A DNA stretch of 7,655 nucleotides from Alphaproteobacteria bacterium CG11_big_fil_rev_8_21_14_0_20_44_7 (GCA_002787615.1 PCXJ01000012.1:1-7655), one strand, 5' to 3'. Positions 1 through 5,864 are shown, counted from the first letter of the stretch. Translations and numbers: made by a program. Notes: generated by a model not told the origin, from the sequence alone.

Positions 1-221
1 GGCCCGATTCCTCCGGTAGTAAAAACATATTTATATTCGGCGCGCATCGCATTGACAGTATCAATGATTTTTTGCCTGTTATCGGGAATAACACGTACTT
101 CTTTGAGGTCAATTCCCACTTCGCCAAATGTTTTTGCTATATGCTGGGTATTCGCGTCTAGAGTCCGCCCAGAAAGAACCTCATCGCCAATAATTATTAA
201 TGCTGCGTCCGGATTAGCCAT
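1..221 (-). CDS. MoCF/CinA-like molybdopterin-binding domain protein, N-terminal part (cut by window edge)
   Basis: The minus strand encodes 73 residues from an ATG at 221-219, open to the window edge. The start MANPDAALIIIGDEVLSGRT, then DANTQHIAK, GIDLKEVRVIPDN and VFTTGGIG, matches the N-terminus of the MoCF_biosynth (MogA/MoeA/CinA) fold. GDEVLSGRT and TTGGIG are the usual nucleotide/pterin-contacting loops of that fold. In Alphaproteobacteria this type is usually a single-domain protein of about 250 residues, annotated as competence/damage-inducible protein A or molybdopterin-binding protein, without the C-terminal deamidase domain of full CinA; whether that domain is present here cannot be seen. 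The start is supported by an AAGG ribosome-binding site 6 nt upstream. The gene is divergent from the secreted-protein gene at 311 and shares the 222-310 spacer. The family call is firm; the substrate is not known. Confidence 0.88.
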   Translation of the reverse strand, partial: MANPDAALIIIGDEVLSGRTLDANTQHIAKTFGEVGIDLKEVRVIPDNRQKIIDTVNAMRAEYKYVFTTGGIG

Positions 222-310
222 AATTAACCTTTGAATACTTTCAATTAACTTCTACATATAATACTAATAGCACTTGATACACAAGGGTGGAGCTACCATA
301 AAAACAAACA
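222..310. promoter_or_regulatory. Divergent promoter region between the MoCF-domain gene and the secreted-protein gene
   Basis: This is an 89-base AT-rich spacer between divergent starts. On the plus strand a perfect TATAAT lies at 257-262, but I see no good -35 at normal spacing; the nearest, TTGAAT at 231-236, is 20 bases away. The predicted transcript would start near 269 and carry AAGGGTGGAG (283-292), a ribosome-binding-like stretch rather far (18 nt) from the ATG at 311. On the minus strand TTGTGT (284-279) followed after 15-18 bases by TATTAT or TATATG could serve the MoCF gene. The two -10 elements would overlap in the same AT tract, so the promoters may compete. Assignment is by eye only. 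Confidence 0.35.
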
Positions 311-817
311 ATGCCTAAGAAAAAAAATATAATAATACCATTTATTTTGATAGCAGTTTTGGCTTTTCAGTCAATGATATCCTTTTCCTATTCCGCAGCC
401 GAGCAAAGGCGCGCACCGCAGGATAATGATTCCAGCTATACAATCCCGCGCTACATCCCCAAAGTTGCTATCCCAAAACGCCCTGAGAAGATTATATTTG
501 AAAATAACGGGCAGGATAATGATGCGGTTTATATGCTGCCGAAAAAAACACCCAGCAAAGCTGCCTTAAAGCCAGTTGCACCACCAGCCCAAGCACAACC
601 GCAAATACAGCCACAACAAGTTCCGCAAGGTGCAGATGAATATTATACCCTGCCCGATGCTTACTCACCATATTATAACCAAGCTCCACAACGCCAAGCT
701 CCACCGCCACAAAACAACCAAAATCGTTATCAGGAACAATATCAATATTATGACCAATATGATGATAATACAGGCGAATATAAGGACAATAAGCCATACC
801 CATACTATTATTACTAA
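311..817 (+). CDS. Secreted Pro/Gln/Tyr-rich low-complexity protein with a three-copy motif; function unknown
   Basis: The product has 168 residues. Residues 1-30 are a Sec signal peptide: basic MPKKK, a hydrophobic core and likely cleavage after SYSAA. There is no cysteine, so it is not a lipoprotein. The mature part has no recognised domain. A motif of the form Q-x-x-D-x-x-Y-[TM]-[IL]-P-x-x-x-P occurs three times, at residues 37-50 (QDNDSSYTIPRYIP), 68-81 (QDNDAVYMLPKKTP) and 106-120 (QGADEYYTLPDAYSP), with proline/alanine/glutamine linkers between. The C-terminal 62 residues hold 16 tyrosines plus many Gln, Asn and Asp, and the protein ends in PYYYY. This suggests an exported, largely disordered surface or periplasmic protein, possibly self-associating; that role is inference. 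The ATG at 311 is the only start after the in-frame stop at 299. It lies 77 bases before mlaA on the same strand, but mlaA has its own candidate promoter. Confidence 0.75.
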   Translation: MPKKKNIIIPFILIAVLAFQSMISFSYSAAEQRRAPQDNDSSYTIPRYIPKVAIPKRPEKIIFENNGQDNDAVYMLPKKTPSKAALKPVAPPAQAQPQIQPQQVPQGADEYYTLPDAYSPYYNQAPQRQAPPPQNNQNRYQEQYQYYDQYDDNTGEYKDNKPYPYYYY

Positions 818-844
818 ACTCTTGGATTAATTTTGTTTTTTTAA

Positions 845-872
845 TTGAATCTTTACTTTCTACACGTATATT
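845..872 (+). promoter_or_regulatory. Candidate sigma-70-type promoter of mlaA-mlaC
   Basis: TTGAAT at 845-850 and TATATT at 867-872 are separated by 16 bases. The predicted transcription start, near 879, lies just before the AAAGGG ribosome-binding site (882-887) of mlaA. The upstream T-rich stretch (about 826-843) has no GC-rich hairpin, so I do not call it a terminator; read-through from the 311-817 gene remains possible. Confidence 0.45.
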
Positions 873-894
873 GGCCGAAACAAAGGGTATTACT

Positions 895-1650
895 ATGAGT
901 AAAAAATTTATATTTTCATTCGCGATTGCAGCATTTCTGGGAACAAATGCACATGCAATTTCACAATTTGATACATCCGATTCACTTCCGGATAATACTG
1001 ATGATTATTATGAGCAGGAAGTGGAGATTTATGATCCTATTGAGCCAGTAAATCGCGCTATTTTTGAATTTAATAATGTTGTGGACGGAGTTTTGCTAAA
1101 ACCTGTCGCGCAAATTTATGAAGGCGTTGTGCCGCAATGGGGACGTGACCGCGTCAGCAACGTGCTGTACAACCTCAGCGAGCCTATTATTATGATTAAC
1201 TCTGCATTACAAGGTGATGATGTAAATGCATTTACCTCACTATGGAGATTTATCATCAACTCAACCTTCGGATTGCTCGGAACATTTGATGCTGCCAGCG
1301 AAATCGGACTTGAACCACGCAAAGAAGATTTTGGTCAAACTCTTTATGTTTGGGGTGTAGAAGAAAGCCCATATCTAGTTTTGCCATTGCTCGGCCCGTC
1401 TACGCTTCGTGACGGTGTTGGTGTTGCAGTTGATTATTATGTCGACCCGCTAAACTATGAAGAAGTGTTTGACGATGAAGAAAGAGTTATTCACTCAGTA
1501 GCAGAAGTCATTAATTCACGTACTGAACTCTTGCCAGTTACGGAAAAGATTGATAATACTGCCATCGATCCATATGCAACATATAGGGCATTATTCCTGC
1601 AAAAGCGTAAAAGTGACGCTTTAAACGGGGATATTTCCACACTATATTAA
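895..1650 (+). CDS. mlaA: MlaA/VacJ-family phospholipid transport protein, non-lipidated form
   Basis: MlaA sits in the outer membrane and removes misplaced phospholipid from its outer leaflet, passing it to periplasmic MlaC. The 251-residue product carries the family signature throughout: YDPIEPVNRAIFEFN (46-60), LKP and the following P..GRDRVSNVLYNLSEP (68-97), NSALQGD (102-108), NSTFGLLGTFDAA (122-134), EDFGQTLYVWGV (144-155), PYLVLPLLGPSTLRD (159-173), and a C-terminal DPYATYRALFLQKR. Residues 1-21 form a signal peptide ending AHA. In E. coli MlaA is a lipoprotein; here there is no lipobox and no cysteine anywhere. I chose the ATG at 895 over an in-frame TTG at 871 because it begins the signal peptide and has AAAGGG 7 nt upstream. 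mlaC follows after 35 bases, so the two form an operon. No mlaFEDB genes are in the window. Confidence 0.95.
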   Translation: MSKKFIFSFAIAAFLGTNAHAISQFDTSDSLPDNTDDYYEQEVEIYDPIEPVNRAIFEFNNVVDGVLLKPVAQIYEGVVPQWGRDRVSNVLYNLSEPIIMINSALQGDDVNAFTSLWRFIINSTFGLLGTFDAASEIGLEPRKEDFGQTLYVWGVEESPYLVLPLLGPSTLRDGVGVAVDYYVDPLNYEEVFDDEERVIHSVAEVINSRTELLPVTEKIDNTAIDPYATYRALFLQKRKSDALNGDISTLY

Positions 1651-1685
1651 GCATGTAACTCTAGCCATTAACAAAATGAGTCTTG

Positions 1686-2297
1686 ATGTTCTTTAGAAAA
1701 TCTTTATCATTTGCTGTGCTTGCATTCACCGTCATTATTGCAATGCCGGAAGCTTCACTTGCCATCAAAGCAAGCTGCGAAAGTCCTGAGCAATATGTCG
1801 AGGATATAAGCAATGATGTGATTAATATAATCAAAGACACCACACTCACGGAAGAGAAAAAATCCCGCGATCTATCATCACTTTTCAAAGCCTATGTTGA
1901 TACAAAATGGATGGGCAAGTTTGCCTTGGGCAAAAATTGGAGAAACATCACCCCTGACGAGCAAAAACGCTATCTCTCCGCCTATGAAACATATTTGCTA
2001 AATTCATACATACCCATTTTCAAGGAATATAGCGGTGAAGAAATTCAGGTCATTGCCAGCAAGCCGCTAGCCAGAGAAAATGAGCATATGATACAAACCA
2101 ATATCAAACGTCCGGCAAAAGCTGATGTGAAAGTGAATTACCGCATTAGAAAAACTAACTCATGCTATAAAATTCAGGATATAGTCGCAGAAGGGGTGAG
2201 CCTAATCAACACTCAAAGGCAGGATTTTAGCTCAGTTTATAACCGTGACGGCATTAGCGTGCTGATAGAATCGCTAGAATCCAAAAATGCTGAATAA
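1686..2297 (+). CDS. mlaC: MlaC/Ttg2D-family periplasmic phospholipid-binding protein
   Basis: MlaC shuttles phospholipid through the periplasm between MlaA and the MlaFEDB complex of the inner membrane. The 203-residue product has a signal peptide (1-26, ending ASLA) and the family pattern: LFKAYVDTKWMGKFALGKNWR (66-86), TPDEQKRYLSAYETYLLNSY (89-108), FKEYSGEEIQV (112-122), VKVNYRIRK (148-156), and YKIQDIVAEGVSLINTQRQDF (161-181). Cys31 and Cys160 are the only cysteines in the mature part and could pair, which is inference. The start could be TTG 1683 or ATG 1686; ATG is preferred, with a short GAG (1678-1680) 5 nt upstream. It lies 35 bases after mlaA. HpnM, a hopanoid-locus relative, is an alternative name for MlaC-like proteins, but adjacency to mlaA favours MlaC. 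Confidence 0.93.
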   Translation: MFFRKSLSFAVLAFTVIIAMPEASLAIKASCESPEQYVEDISNDVINIIKDTTLTEEKKSRDLSSLFKAYVDTKWMGKFALGKNWRNITPDEQKRYLSAYETYLLNSYIPIFKEYSGEEIQVIASKPLARENEHMIQTNIKRPAKADVKVNYRIRKTNSCYKIQDIVAEGVSLINTQRQDFSSVYNRDGISVLIESLESKNAE

Positions 2298-2321
2298 TCG
2301 CTAACCAGCACCCCACAACTC

Positions 2322-2374
2322 AAGCTGAGAGCCATTGTAACAAAAACTTCTCTTTCTGAGATAATTTTCAGCTT
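2322..2374. repeat. 7-bp inverted repeat downstream of mlaC
   Basis: AAGCTGA at 2322-2328 and TCAGCTT at 2368-2374 are exact inverted copies separated by 39 bases. The loop holds an alternative pairing, AGAG (2328-2331) with CTCT further on, which cannot form together with the outer stem. No clean T-tract follows, so it is not a standard intrinsic terminator. It may be a weak 3' structure or chance. Confidence 0.25.
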
Positions 2375-2407
2375 CCATTTTGCCCATCATTATTCTATAG
2401 TCACAGA

Positions 2408-2863
2408 ATGAATGAAGGGTTTAATTACGTACACAAACACAGATTACAGGGCAAAAAACAGCAAACCCTGCCGTTTTTCCAGCTATCAAGCGGCGAGTAT
2501 GAATACCCTGAAACTGTTGATTTCCAAATGAGTGACAGTGATTGCATCGCGCTTCCCTATGGCTATATGGTTTCTGCATTGCTTGATTCTAACAGCACGA
2601 TTCTAGCAAGATATAACAATTGGGAAATCGTGATTGAAGGCAAAAATCTCAAACCGGTTTATCGCGCACTAGTAGAAAGAAAGCTGAAATCGGTGAGAAA
2701 AGCCTTTGAAAATGAGAATGATAGCCCTCAACTCAAAACCTTTATCAGCAATATCAGCATCAAGGATATGGTGGAAAATGTACAGATTTCACACGAATCT
2801 TCGGCGAATGATAACAATAATGAACTAGATGCTGAAATTGAAGAAGAAGCGAAAAAGCGCTAA
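2408..2863 (+). CDS. Conserved-looking 151-residue protein of unknown function
   Basis: I do not recognise this protein with confidence. It has no signal peptide or membrane segment and is probably cytoplasmic. Residues 1-20 are basic (HKHR, GKKQQ). A core at about 48-100 (ALPYGYMVSALLDSNSTILA, then WEIVIEGKNLKPVYRALVER and KLKSVRKAF) looks like several beta strands followed by an amphipathic helix. The phrase IEGKNLKPVYRAL is reminiscent of small alphaproteobacterial hypothetical proteins with 'GRNLRPLY'-type segments, but I cannot name a family. The C-terminus is Asn-rich and acidic with a KKR tail (133-151). There is no clear ribosome-binding site before the ATG; TATAGT at 2396-2401 ends 6 bases before it, so a leaderless transcript is possible. 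It lies 110 bases after mlaC and converges on lysC. Continuous coding and a sensible protein make it likely real. Confidence 0.7.
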   Translation: MNEGFNYVHKHRLQGKKQQTLPFFQLSSGEYEYPETVDFQMSDSDCIALPYGYMVSALLDSNSTILARYNNWEIVIEGKNLKPVYRALVERKLKSVRKAFENENDSPQLKTFISNISIKDMVENVQISHESSANDNNNELDAEIEEEAKKR

Positions 2864-2892
2864 CAGCCCACCTGCACTAAAAATATAGAATT

Positions 2893-2910
2893 GTATACCT
2901 TTAGTATACC
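2893..2910. repeat. Tandem GTATACC repeat between convergent genes
   Basis: GTATACC occurs at 2893-2899 and 2904-2910, offset by 11 bases, about one helical turn. Because GTATAC is its own complement, the pair can also fold as a 6-bp stem with a 5-base loop. It sits in the 55-base gap between the ends of the 2408-2863 gene and lysC. A weak bidirectional terminator or a protein site are both possible; neither strand has a proper T-tract right after the stem. Confidence 0.3.
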
Positions 2911-2918
2911 GACCTAGA

Positions 2919-4157
2919 TTATTCTACTCTTTTCGGCTTTTTATCTAGCTCATATGCAGCATGCAACATTCTCACGGCATCATCGCTGGATTCCTCATCA
3001 ATTAGCACCGAAATTTTGATTTCTGAAGTGGTAATTACCAGAATATTGATGCCCTTTGAGGCAAGAGTGCTGAACATGGTTTGCGCAATTCCTGCGTGAG
3101 ATTGCATACCAATTCCGATGACCGAAACTTTAGCGACATTGCTATCAGACAGCAATTTACCATAAACCAGCTCACCCTTTTTCTGCGCTGCATCCAATGC
3201 TTCCAGCGCTTTTTGCAAATCAGTTTTTGGCACGGTGAAGGTGACATTGGTTTTCAGCCCGTCTTCGCTGACATTTTGCACAATCATATCAACATTAATC
3301 TCACTATCGGCAAGTGGCGAGAAGATTTTCGCAGCCACACCCGGCGTGTTTTCAACGTTAATTAGCGTAACTTTTGCCTCATTTTTGCTATATGCAATTC
3401 CGGTTACTTTACGTCTTTCCATAATCTCCTCCTCATTAACTAATAATGTGCCGGGCGTATCCTGAAAGCTGGATAGCACCTGCAACCTGACATTTTCCTT
3501 CATCGCCAACTCAACTGAGCGGGTCTGCAAAACTTTTGCGCCGAGCGATGCCATTTCCAGCATTTCTTCATAGCCGACTTTTTGCAATTTGCGCGCTTCT
3601 GGCACAATACGCGGATCGGTGGTATAAACCCCGTCCACATCTGTGTATATATCGCATCTTTCAGCCTTTAATGCGGCTGCAACGGCAACGGCAGAAGTAT
3701 CTGAGCCGCCGCGCCCCAAAGTGGAAATTCTCCCCTCGTCAGTAACGCCCTGAAATCCGGGTATAACGGCAACTTCGCCACGTGTGAAGCCTTCCAATAT
3801 AACTTCTGCGTTTATGCCCTCAATGCGTGCTTTGCTGTGGGTAGAATCGGTTCTGATGCCCAATTGCCAGCCGAGCCATGAGCGGGCTTTGATGCCTATT
3901 TCCTGCAATGCTAATGCCAACAAACCGACTGTGACTTGCTCTCCGGTAGAAACTACGGTGTCATATTCGCTTTCATCACGAACGGTGAATTCATTACAAA
4001 ACCCGACAAGGCGGTTGGTTTCTCCCGCCATCGCGCTAACGACCACGGCAACCTGATTGCCCGCATCCACTTCGCGCTTCACATGCTGGGCGACATTTCT
4101 GATGCGCTCAACATCGGCCACGCTAGTTCCACCGAATTTTTGTACGATTATAGCCAT
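2919..4157 (-). CDS. lysC: Aspartate kinase (monofunctional LysC type)
   Basis: LysC phosphorylates L-aspartate with ATP, the first step towards lysine/meso-diaminopimelate, threonine and methionine. The 412-residue product is full length. The kinase domain (1-245) has KFGGTSV (7-13), VVSAMAGETN (39-48), STGEQVT (70-76), VIPGFQGVTDEGRISTLGRG (131-150) running into GSDTSA (151-156), and YTDVDGVYTTDPRIV (171-185). Two ACT domains follow (about 262-335 and 343-405), including DSEINVDMIVQNVSEDG and ITTSEIKISVLI, typical of lysine- or threonine-inhibited enzymes. The ATG start gives the standard MAIIVQKFGG opening but has no clear ribosome-binding site. An internal start at residue 246 does have one and is listed separately. 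It lies 43 bases after the SlyB-like gene on the same strand and may be transcribed with it. No lysine riboswitch is visible in the short leader. Confidence 0.97.
   Translation of the reverse strand: MAIIVQKFGGTSVADVERIRNVAQHVKREVDAGNQVAVVVSAMAGETNRLVGFCNEFTVRDESEYDTVVSTGEQVTVGLLALALQEIGIKARSWLGWQLGIRTDSTHSKARIEGINAEVILEGFTRGEVAVIPGFQGVTDEGRISTLGRGGSDTSAVAVAAALKAERCDIYTDVDGVYTTDPRIVPEARKLQKVGYEEMLEMASLGAKVLQTRSVELAMKENVRLQVLSSFQDTPGTLLVNEEEIMERRKVTGIAYSKNEAKVTLINVENTPGVAAKIFSPLADSEINVDMIVQNVSEDGLKTNVTFTVPKTDLQKALEALDAAQKKGELVYGKLLSDSNVAKVSVIGIGMQSHAGIAQTMFSTLASKGINILVITTSEIKISVLIDEESSDDAVRMLHAAYELDKKPKRVE
3420..3434 (-). promoter_or_regulatory. Internal ribosome-binding site and ATG in lysC (possible beta-subunit start)
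   Basis: On the minus strand GAGGAGGAG (3434-3426) is followed after ATT by an in-frame ATG (3422-3420) that encodes Met246. The AGGAGG core is 5 bases from the ATG, ideal spacing, while the main lysC start lacks such a site. Translation from here gives 167 residues (3422 to 2919) made only of the two ACT domains, beginning MERRKVTGIAYSKNEAKVTL. In Corynebacterium glutamicum and Bacillus subtilis a regulatory beta subunit of similar length starts from an internal in-frame site at the equivalent place. The motif also encodes Glu242-Glu244 as GAG-GAG-GAG; among eleven other Glu codons I read in the gene, eight are GAA. Confidence 0.5.
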
Positions 4158-4200
4158 GCAGGGTTTTTAATAGGAAATCGGAGATTTGTCACTTATTTTG

Positions 4201-4764
4201 TTAATACGCTGCGACCAGACGCACACGGTTAGTGTTATAAATCACATAAACTTTCTGCCCAGGCTGAAATTGCACATCTGTGCCTTGCACGGTGGAGATT
4301 ATATCAGATTCGCTATCCGGAGTGTTTATCGTGCCTCTTAGCTTGTCTTTTACAGTATCTTTATTCACAACAACTTCTTCTCTTGAGTTAAATTTATTGC
4401 TCTCAGATTTGCTCAGATTTGTAAGTTTTACGATATATTCAATGCCTTGCGTGGTGCTGAGCTCGTCTTCAATCATCGCGCCCACAACTGCCCCAGCAAT
4501 TGCGCCGCCTGCTGTGGCTGCGGTTTTGCCGCTGCCGCCACCAATTGTGCTACCAGCTATTCCTCCGCCAACTCCTCCAGCTAGACCGCCGATTGCGTTA
4601 TTGCCTAATTTATCGCTGCCTTTAACAGTAACCAGCCGTGAGGAAATGATGATGCCCTGCGTCACCAGCCCAACCTCGTCACTTTCAGTATATATATCAG
4701 AATTCAAATTTCTGGCACATGATGCCAATACGAATAAACACAAAACTATAGCGGCTCTTTTCAT
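4201..4764 (-). CDS. SlyB/17-kDa-antigen-like glycine-zipper outer-membrane lipoprotein
   Basis: The 187-residue product starts with a lipoprotein signal peptide, MKRAAIVLCLFVLASC, with lipobox LASC and lipidated Cys16. Residues 57-98 are a two-segment glycine zipper (NAIGGLAGGVGGGIAGSTIG, then GGSGK and GGAIAGAVVGAMIEDE), as in the SlyB/Pcp and Rickettsia 17-kDa antigen families. The flanks fit SlyB too: VGLVTQGIIISSRLVTVKG before, and IEYIVKL plus VQGTDVQFQPGQKVYVIY and RVRLV after. In ordinary SlyB (about 155 residues) the two C-terminal pieces are nearly adjacent; here about 40 extra polar residues (115-154) lie between them. SlyB-type proteins help envelope integrity; the exact role here is unknown. 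The start has GAGG 5 nt upstream. It precedes lysC by 43 bases and is divergent from nadA. Confidence 0.85.
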   Translation of the reverse strand: MKRAAIVLCLFVLASCARNLNSDIYTESDEVGLVTQGIIISSRLVTVKGSDKLGNNAIGGLAGGVGGGIAGSTIGGGSGKTAATAGGAIAGAVVGAMIEDELSTTQGIEYIVKLTNLSKSESNKFNSREEVVVNKDTVKDKLRGTINTPDSESDIISTVQGTDVQFQPGQKVYVIYNTNRVRLVAAY

Positions 4765-4860
4765 AATTTCCTCAAAATTGTTTAATGTTTAATCTTTATA
4801 TGCATTAAATAATAAAGTCAATAATAAATGTATTTCTTACTGTATATAGCTTTCAGATTA
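4765..4860 (-). promoter_or_regulatory. Promoter and short repeats upstream of the SlyB-like gene
   Basis: On the minus strand TTGACT (4821-4816) and TATAAA (4800-4795) are separated by 15 bases, a little short, with a TG two bases before the -10. The predicted start is near 4788, giving a leader of about 24 bases with GAGG at 4773-4770. Two perfect direct repeats lie here: AATAATAAA at 4808-4816 and 4820-4828, flanking and overlapping the -35, and tandem TGTTTAA at 4779-4785 and 4786-4792, at the transcript start. They could be operator sites, but AT-rich sequence makes chance repeats common. Confidence 0.45.
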
Positions 4861-4866
4861 AGTTTA

Positions 4867-4904
4867 TTGAAACTTTGGTAAATACTCATTATATAAACCC
4901 CATG
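4867..4904 (+). promoter_or_regulatory. nadA promoter with leaderless geometry
   Basis: TTGAAA at 4867-4872 and TATATA at 4890-4895 are separated by 17 bases, a good sigma-70-type promoter. Seven bases past the -10 is 4902, the A of the nadA ATG. No ribosome-binding site precedes that ATG (the bases just before it are ATAAACCCC). Together these predict a leaderless mRNA and support ATG 4902 over TTG 4875 as the start. Confidence 0.5.
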
Positions 4905-5864
4905 CAAATTGACCCGAATTTGGATTTGGAAGCTGAGATAAACCGCCTTCGCAAAGAGATGAATGCGGTGATTCTCGCACATTATTATCAGGAAGATGAA
5001 ATTCAGGATATCGCCGATTTTGTGGGGGATTCGCTTGATTTATCGCGTAAGGCGGCAAATACGGATGCCGATGTTATCGTATTTTGCGGGGTAAAATTCA
5101 TGGCGGAAGTGGCAAAAATTCTTTCACCGCAAAAGCAGGTTTTGCTGCCCGACCTCAAAGCCGGATGCAGCTTGGAAGATTCATGCCCGCCCGACCAATT
5201 TGCCAAGTTCCGCAGCGATAACCCCGACCATATCGCTCTGACCTATATCAATTGCTCGGCGGATATTAAGGCGCTTTCCGATGTAATTGTCACCAGCTCA
5301 AACGCTGAGGCGATTATTAACCAAATCCCTGAAGATCAAAAAATCATCTTCGCGCCCGATAAATATCTGGGTGGCTATCTTTCGCGCAAAACCGGGCGCG
5401 ATATGCTGCTTTGGCAGGGCACTTGCATCGTGCATGAGCAATTTAGTGAAAAAGAGCTGGTGAAGCTGAAAACCCGCCATCCGCAAGCGAAAATCATTGC
5501 CCATCCGGAATGTCCGGAAAATCTGCTCGCCCATGCTGACCATATCGGCTCAACTTCGTCGCTGCTGCGCTTTACCGATGAAAATCTGGCGGAGGAGTTC
5601 ATTGTATTGACCGAGCCGGGGATTTTGCACCAGATGAAAAAGAAAAATCCGCATAAGAAATTTTATGATGTCGGCGGCACAAAAGGCGGCTGTGAGCATT
5701 GCAATGCATGCCCTTATATGAAGCTGAACACGCTGGAAAAATTATATTTATGCATGATAAACCGTGCGCCGGAAATCCATGTCGATGAAAAAACCCGCAA
5801 AAAAGCAGTGCAGAGTTTGGATAAGATGTTGCAAATGAGCAGCGCAGTTGTATCTTCAATTTGA
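4902..5864 (+). CDS. nadA: Quinolinate synthase A (NadA)
   Basis: NadA condenses iminoaspartate (from NadB) with dihydroxyacetone phosphate to quinolinate in de novo NAD synthesis, using a [4Fe-4S] cluster. The 320-residue product shows family landmarks: NAVILAHYYQEDEIQDIADF (21-40) followed by VGDSLDLSRKA (41-51), IVFCGVKFMAE (59-69), LKAGCSLEDSCPPD (85-98), YINCSADIKA (115-124), VTSSNA (130-135), FAPDKYLGGY (150-159), CIVHEQFSE (175-183), AHPECPENLLAHADHIGSTS (200-219), and the C-terminal GGTKGGCEHCNACPYMKLN (258-276). Likely cluster ligands by family position are Cys89, Cys204 and one of the CxxCxxC cysteines (264, 267, 270), usually the last. Length is normal. The ATG at 4902 is chosen over an in-frame TTG at 4875 because of the promoter geometry. 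Its stop overlaps the uppP start. NadB and NadC are not in the window. Confidence 0.97.
   Translation: MQIDPNLDLEAEINRLRKEMNAVILAHYYQEDEIQDIADFVGDSLDLSRKAANTDADVIVFCGVKFMAEVAKILSPQKQVLLPDLKAGCSLEDSCPPDQFAKFRSDNPDHIALTYINCSADIKALSDVIVTSSNAEAIINQIPEDQKIIFAPDKYLGGYLSRKTGRDMLLWQGTCIVHEQFSEKELVKLKTRHPQAKIIAHPECPENLLAHADHIGSTSSLLRFTDENLAEEFIVLTEPGILHQMKKKNPHKKFYDVGGTKGGCEHCNACPYMKLNTLEKLYLCMINRAPEIHVDEKTRKKAVQSLDKMLQMSSAVVSSI

Noticed and set aside
492..803. 103-residue minus-strand frame opposite the secreted-protein gene
   Set aside because: Its His/Tyr/Val-rich translation mirrors the repetitive plus-strand codons; no ribosome-binding site, and the plus frame has a clear signal peptide and repeats.
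818..845. T-rich stretch after the 311-817 gene as an intrinsic terminator
   Set aside because: The T-tract is present but there is no GC-containing hairpin before it; only a weak ATTAA/TTAAT pairing.
1767..1778. Cys31 of MlaC as a lipobox cysteine
   Set aside because: The preceding residues are Lys-Ala-Ser, not a Leu-type lipobox, and a normal signal-peptidase-I site (ASLA) lies just upstream.
4158..4200. Lysine riboswitch or attenuator before lysC
   Set aside because: The gap to the upstream gene is only 43 bases and lacks the conserved multi-helix structure.
4779..4791. TGTTTA repeats upstream of a SlyB-like gene as a PhoP box
   Set aside because: Enterobacterial PhoP boxes have half-sites 11 bases apart; these are 7 bases apart and lie at or downstream of the predicted transcription start.
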